From Bacteroidales bacterium (lineage in GTDB: Bacteria > Bacteroidota > Bacteroidia > Bacteroidales > Muribaculaceae), in assembly GCA_019416425.1 (NCBI GenBank), contig DXXK01000081.1:1-6686 (forward strand): a DNA stretch of 6,686 nt, in the 5' to 3' direction. A model generated the notes under the pieces. The model saw only the letters and a program-made list of their open reading frames with translations, was not told the origin of the DNA and searched no databases. Shown in pieces: positions 6,499 to 6,686 of this stretch; the stretch's first letter is position 1, and each line of letters opens with the position of its first letter. The position numbers and the translations under genes were made by a program.

Positions 6499-6521
6499 TT
6501 TATTAACAGAATATAATAAAA
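6498..6521. repeat. AT-only 8-bp inverted repeat
   Basis: TTTTATTA (6498-6505) and TAATAAAA (6514-6521) are perfect reverse complements with an 8-bp spacer. The stem has no G-C pairs, so it would be weak as RNA; as DNA it could be a protein site or chance in an AT-rich stretch. Confidence 0.3.
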
Positions 6522-6564
6522 CCATATAAAATATAGTTACACCATAAATAAAGGTTGTTGAAAT

Positions 6565-6582
6565 AATCCTCAAAGCAGGATT
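6565..6582 (+). promoter_or_regulatory. 6-bp hairpin preceding the terminator-like stem
   Basis: AATCCT (6565-6570) pairs with AGGATT (6577-6582) across a six-base loop (CAAAGC). It lies 10 bp before the GC-rich hairpin at 6593. The pair could form a leader or attenuator, but no alternative pairing between the two was found. Confidence 0.3.
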
Positions 6583-6592
6583 AGTTATTGGG

Positions 6593-6623
6593 AAGGGCTG
6601 CACTCGTGAGAATGCTGCCCTTT
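6593..6623 (+). terminator. GC-rich hairpin, probable intrinsic terminator or attenuator
   Basis: AAGGGC (6593-6598) pairs with GCCCTT (6617-6622). A T-T mismatch and a further three pairs (GCA 6600-6602 with TGC 6613-6615) close a 10-nt loop. The trailing TTTAAT is a short, imperfect U tract. It is the strongest stem in the window and lies 22 bp before the small ORF at 6645, so it may end the upstream transcript or attenuate a downstream one. Confidence 0.5.
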
Positions 6624-6644
6624 AATCATAATTAATTTTAGAAT

Positions 6645-6680
6645 ATGGATATACTGCGGAGGGAGCTGGAGGAGATATAG
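6645..6680 (+). CDS. Eleven-codon ORF ending in TAG at the right edge; possible broken gene start or leader peptide
   Basis: ATG at 6645 opens MDILRRELEEI, a charged, helix-favouring peptide, and stops at the amber codon 6678-6680. The next codons in frame are GCG GGG, then the window ends. Three readings are possible: a leader peptide or chance ORF; the N-terminus of a larger gene broken by a nonsense change or sequencing error (a pyrimidine at 6680 would restore the frame as EIYAG); or a coincidental shadow of a gene starting beyond the edge, since GGAGG motifs at 6658-6662 and 6668-6672 lie just upstream of it. Nothing in the window decides between them. Confidence 0.25.
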   Translation: MDILRRELEEI

Positions 6681-6686
6681 GCGGGG

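Larger units (their letters stand above)
6438..6644. other. AT-rich intergenic region with inverted repeats, no gene seen
   Basis: This 207-bp stretch has no coding potential I can support. Between 6448 and 6521 it holds three inverted repeats (7, 8 and 8 bp), and between 6565 and 6622 two further hairpins. No exact TAnnTTTG box occurs on either strand, so no promoter for a rightward gene is identified. It probably holds the end of the hydrolase transcript and possibly the leader of whatever follows at the right edge. Confidence 0.6.

Noticed and set aside
6633..6640. TAATTTTA as a -7 promoter box
   Set aside because: It misses the final G of TAnnTTTG and ends only 4 bp before the ATG at 6645, too close for a normal leader; AT-rich sequence gives such near-matches freely.
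1..6686. Mobile element, CRISPR array, tRNA or rRNA
   Set aside because: No transposase or integrase motifs, terminal repeats, spaced direct repeats, or tRNA/rRNA-like sequences were seen on either strand.

Overview
This window looks like a chromosomal segment from a member of Bacteroidota, probably order Bacteroidales; the genus cannot be fixed from the sequence. The supports are a Bacteroidota-type -7 promoter box (TAnnTTTG), A-rich leaders without usable Shine-Dalgarno sequences, a TopA whose C-terminus carries GRFGP repeats, two DUF1573 proteins and a Bacteroidota-style MeaB. Genes are GC-rich and gaps between them are AT-rich.

Layout. Positions 1-2318 (minus strand) hold almost all of topA, DNA topoisomerase I, which runs off the left edge. 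A 196-bp AT-rich divergent intergenic region (2319-2514) holds a mirror-image promoter at 2458-2488, with one TAnnTTTG element facing each way, plus two hairpins in the likely topA leader. Four co-directional plus-strand genes follow with gaps of 6, 49 and 31 bp: a small secreted DUF1573 protein (2515-2913), a larger secreted paralogue with three Ig-like domains (2920-3990), the GTPase MeaB/ArgK (4040-5146) and a secreted putative TIM-barrel glycoside hydrolase (5178-6437). After these comes a 207-bp AT-rich gap with interlocking inverted repeats and a terminator-like hairpin. A tiny ORF, MDILRRELEEI, stops at an amber codon a few bases before the right edge.

How the genes fit together. TopA is housekeeping and transcribed alone to the left. 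The four rightward genes could share one transcript from the promoter at 2480-2487, but their roles do not form an obvious pathway: two periplasmic or exported DUF1573 proteins, a cytoplasmic chaperone of B12-dependent methylmalonyl-CoA mutase (succinate-propionate metabolism) and an exported carbohydrate-active-like enzyme. The last gene uses visibly different codons from the others.

The longest plus-strand ORF (240-2309, 689 codons) is not a gene. It is the same-phase antisense shadow of topA, produced because topA avoids the codons TTA, CTA and TCA. No mobile element, CRISPR array, rRNA or tRNA was seen. Nothing here clearly amounts to a new multi-gene system; the points most worth checking are the mirrored promoter, the possible pseudoknot after 6437, the uncharacterised hydrolase and the amber-ended ORF at the right edge.
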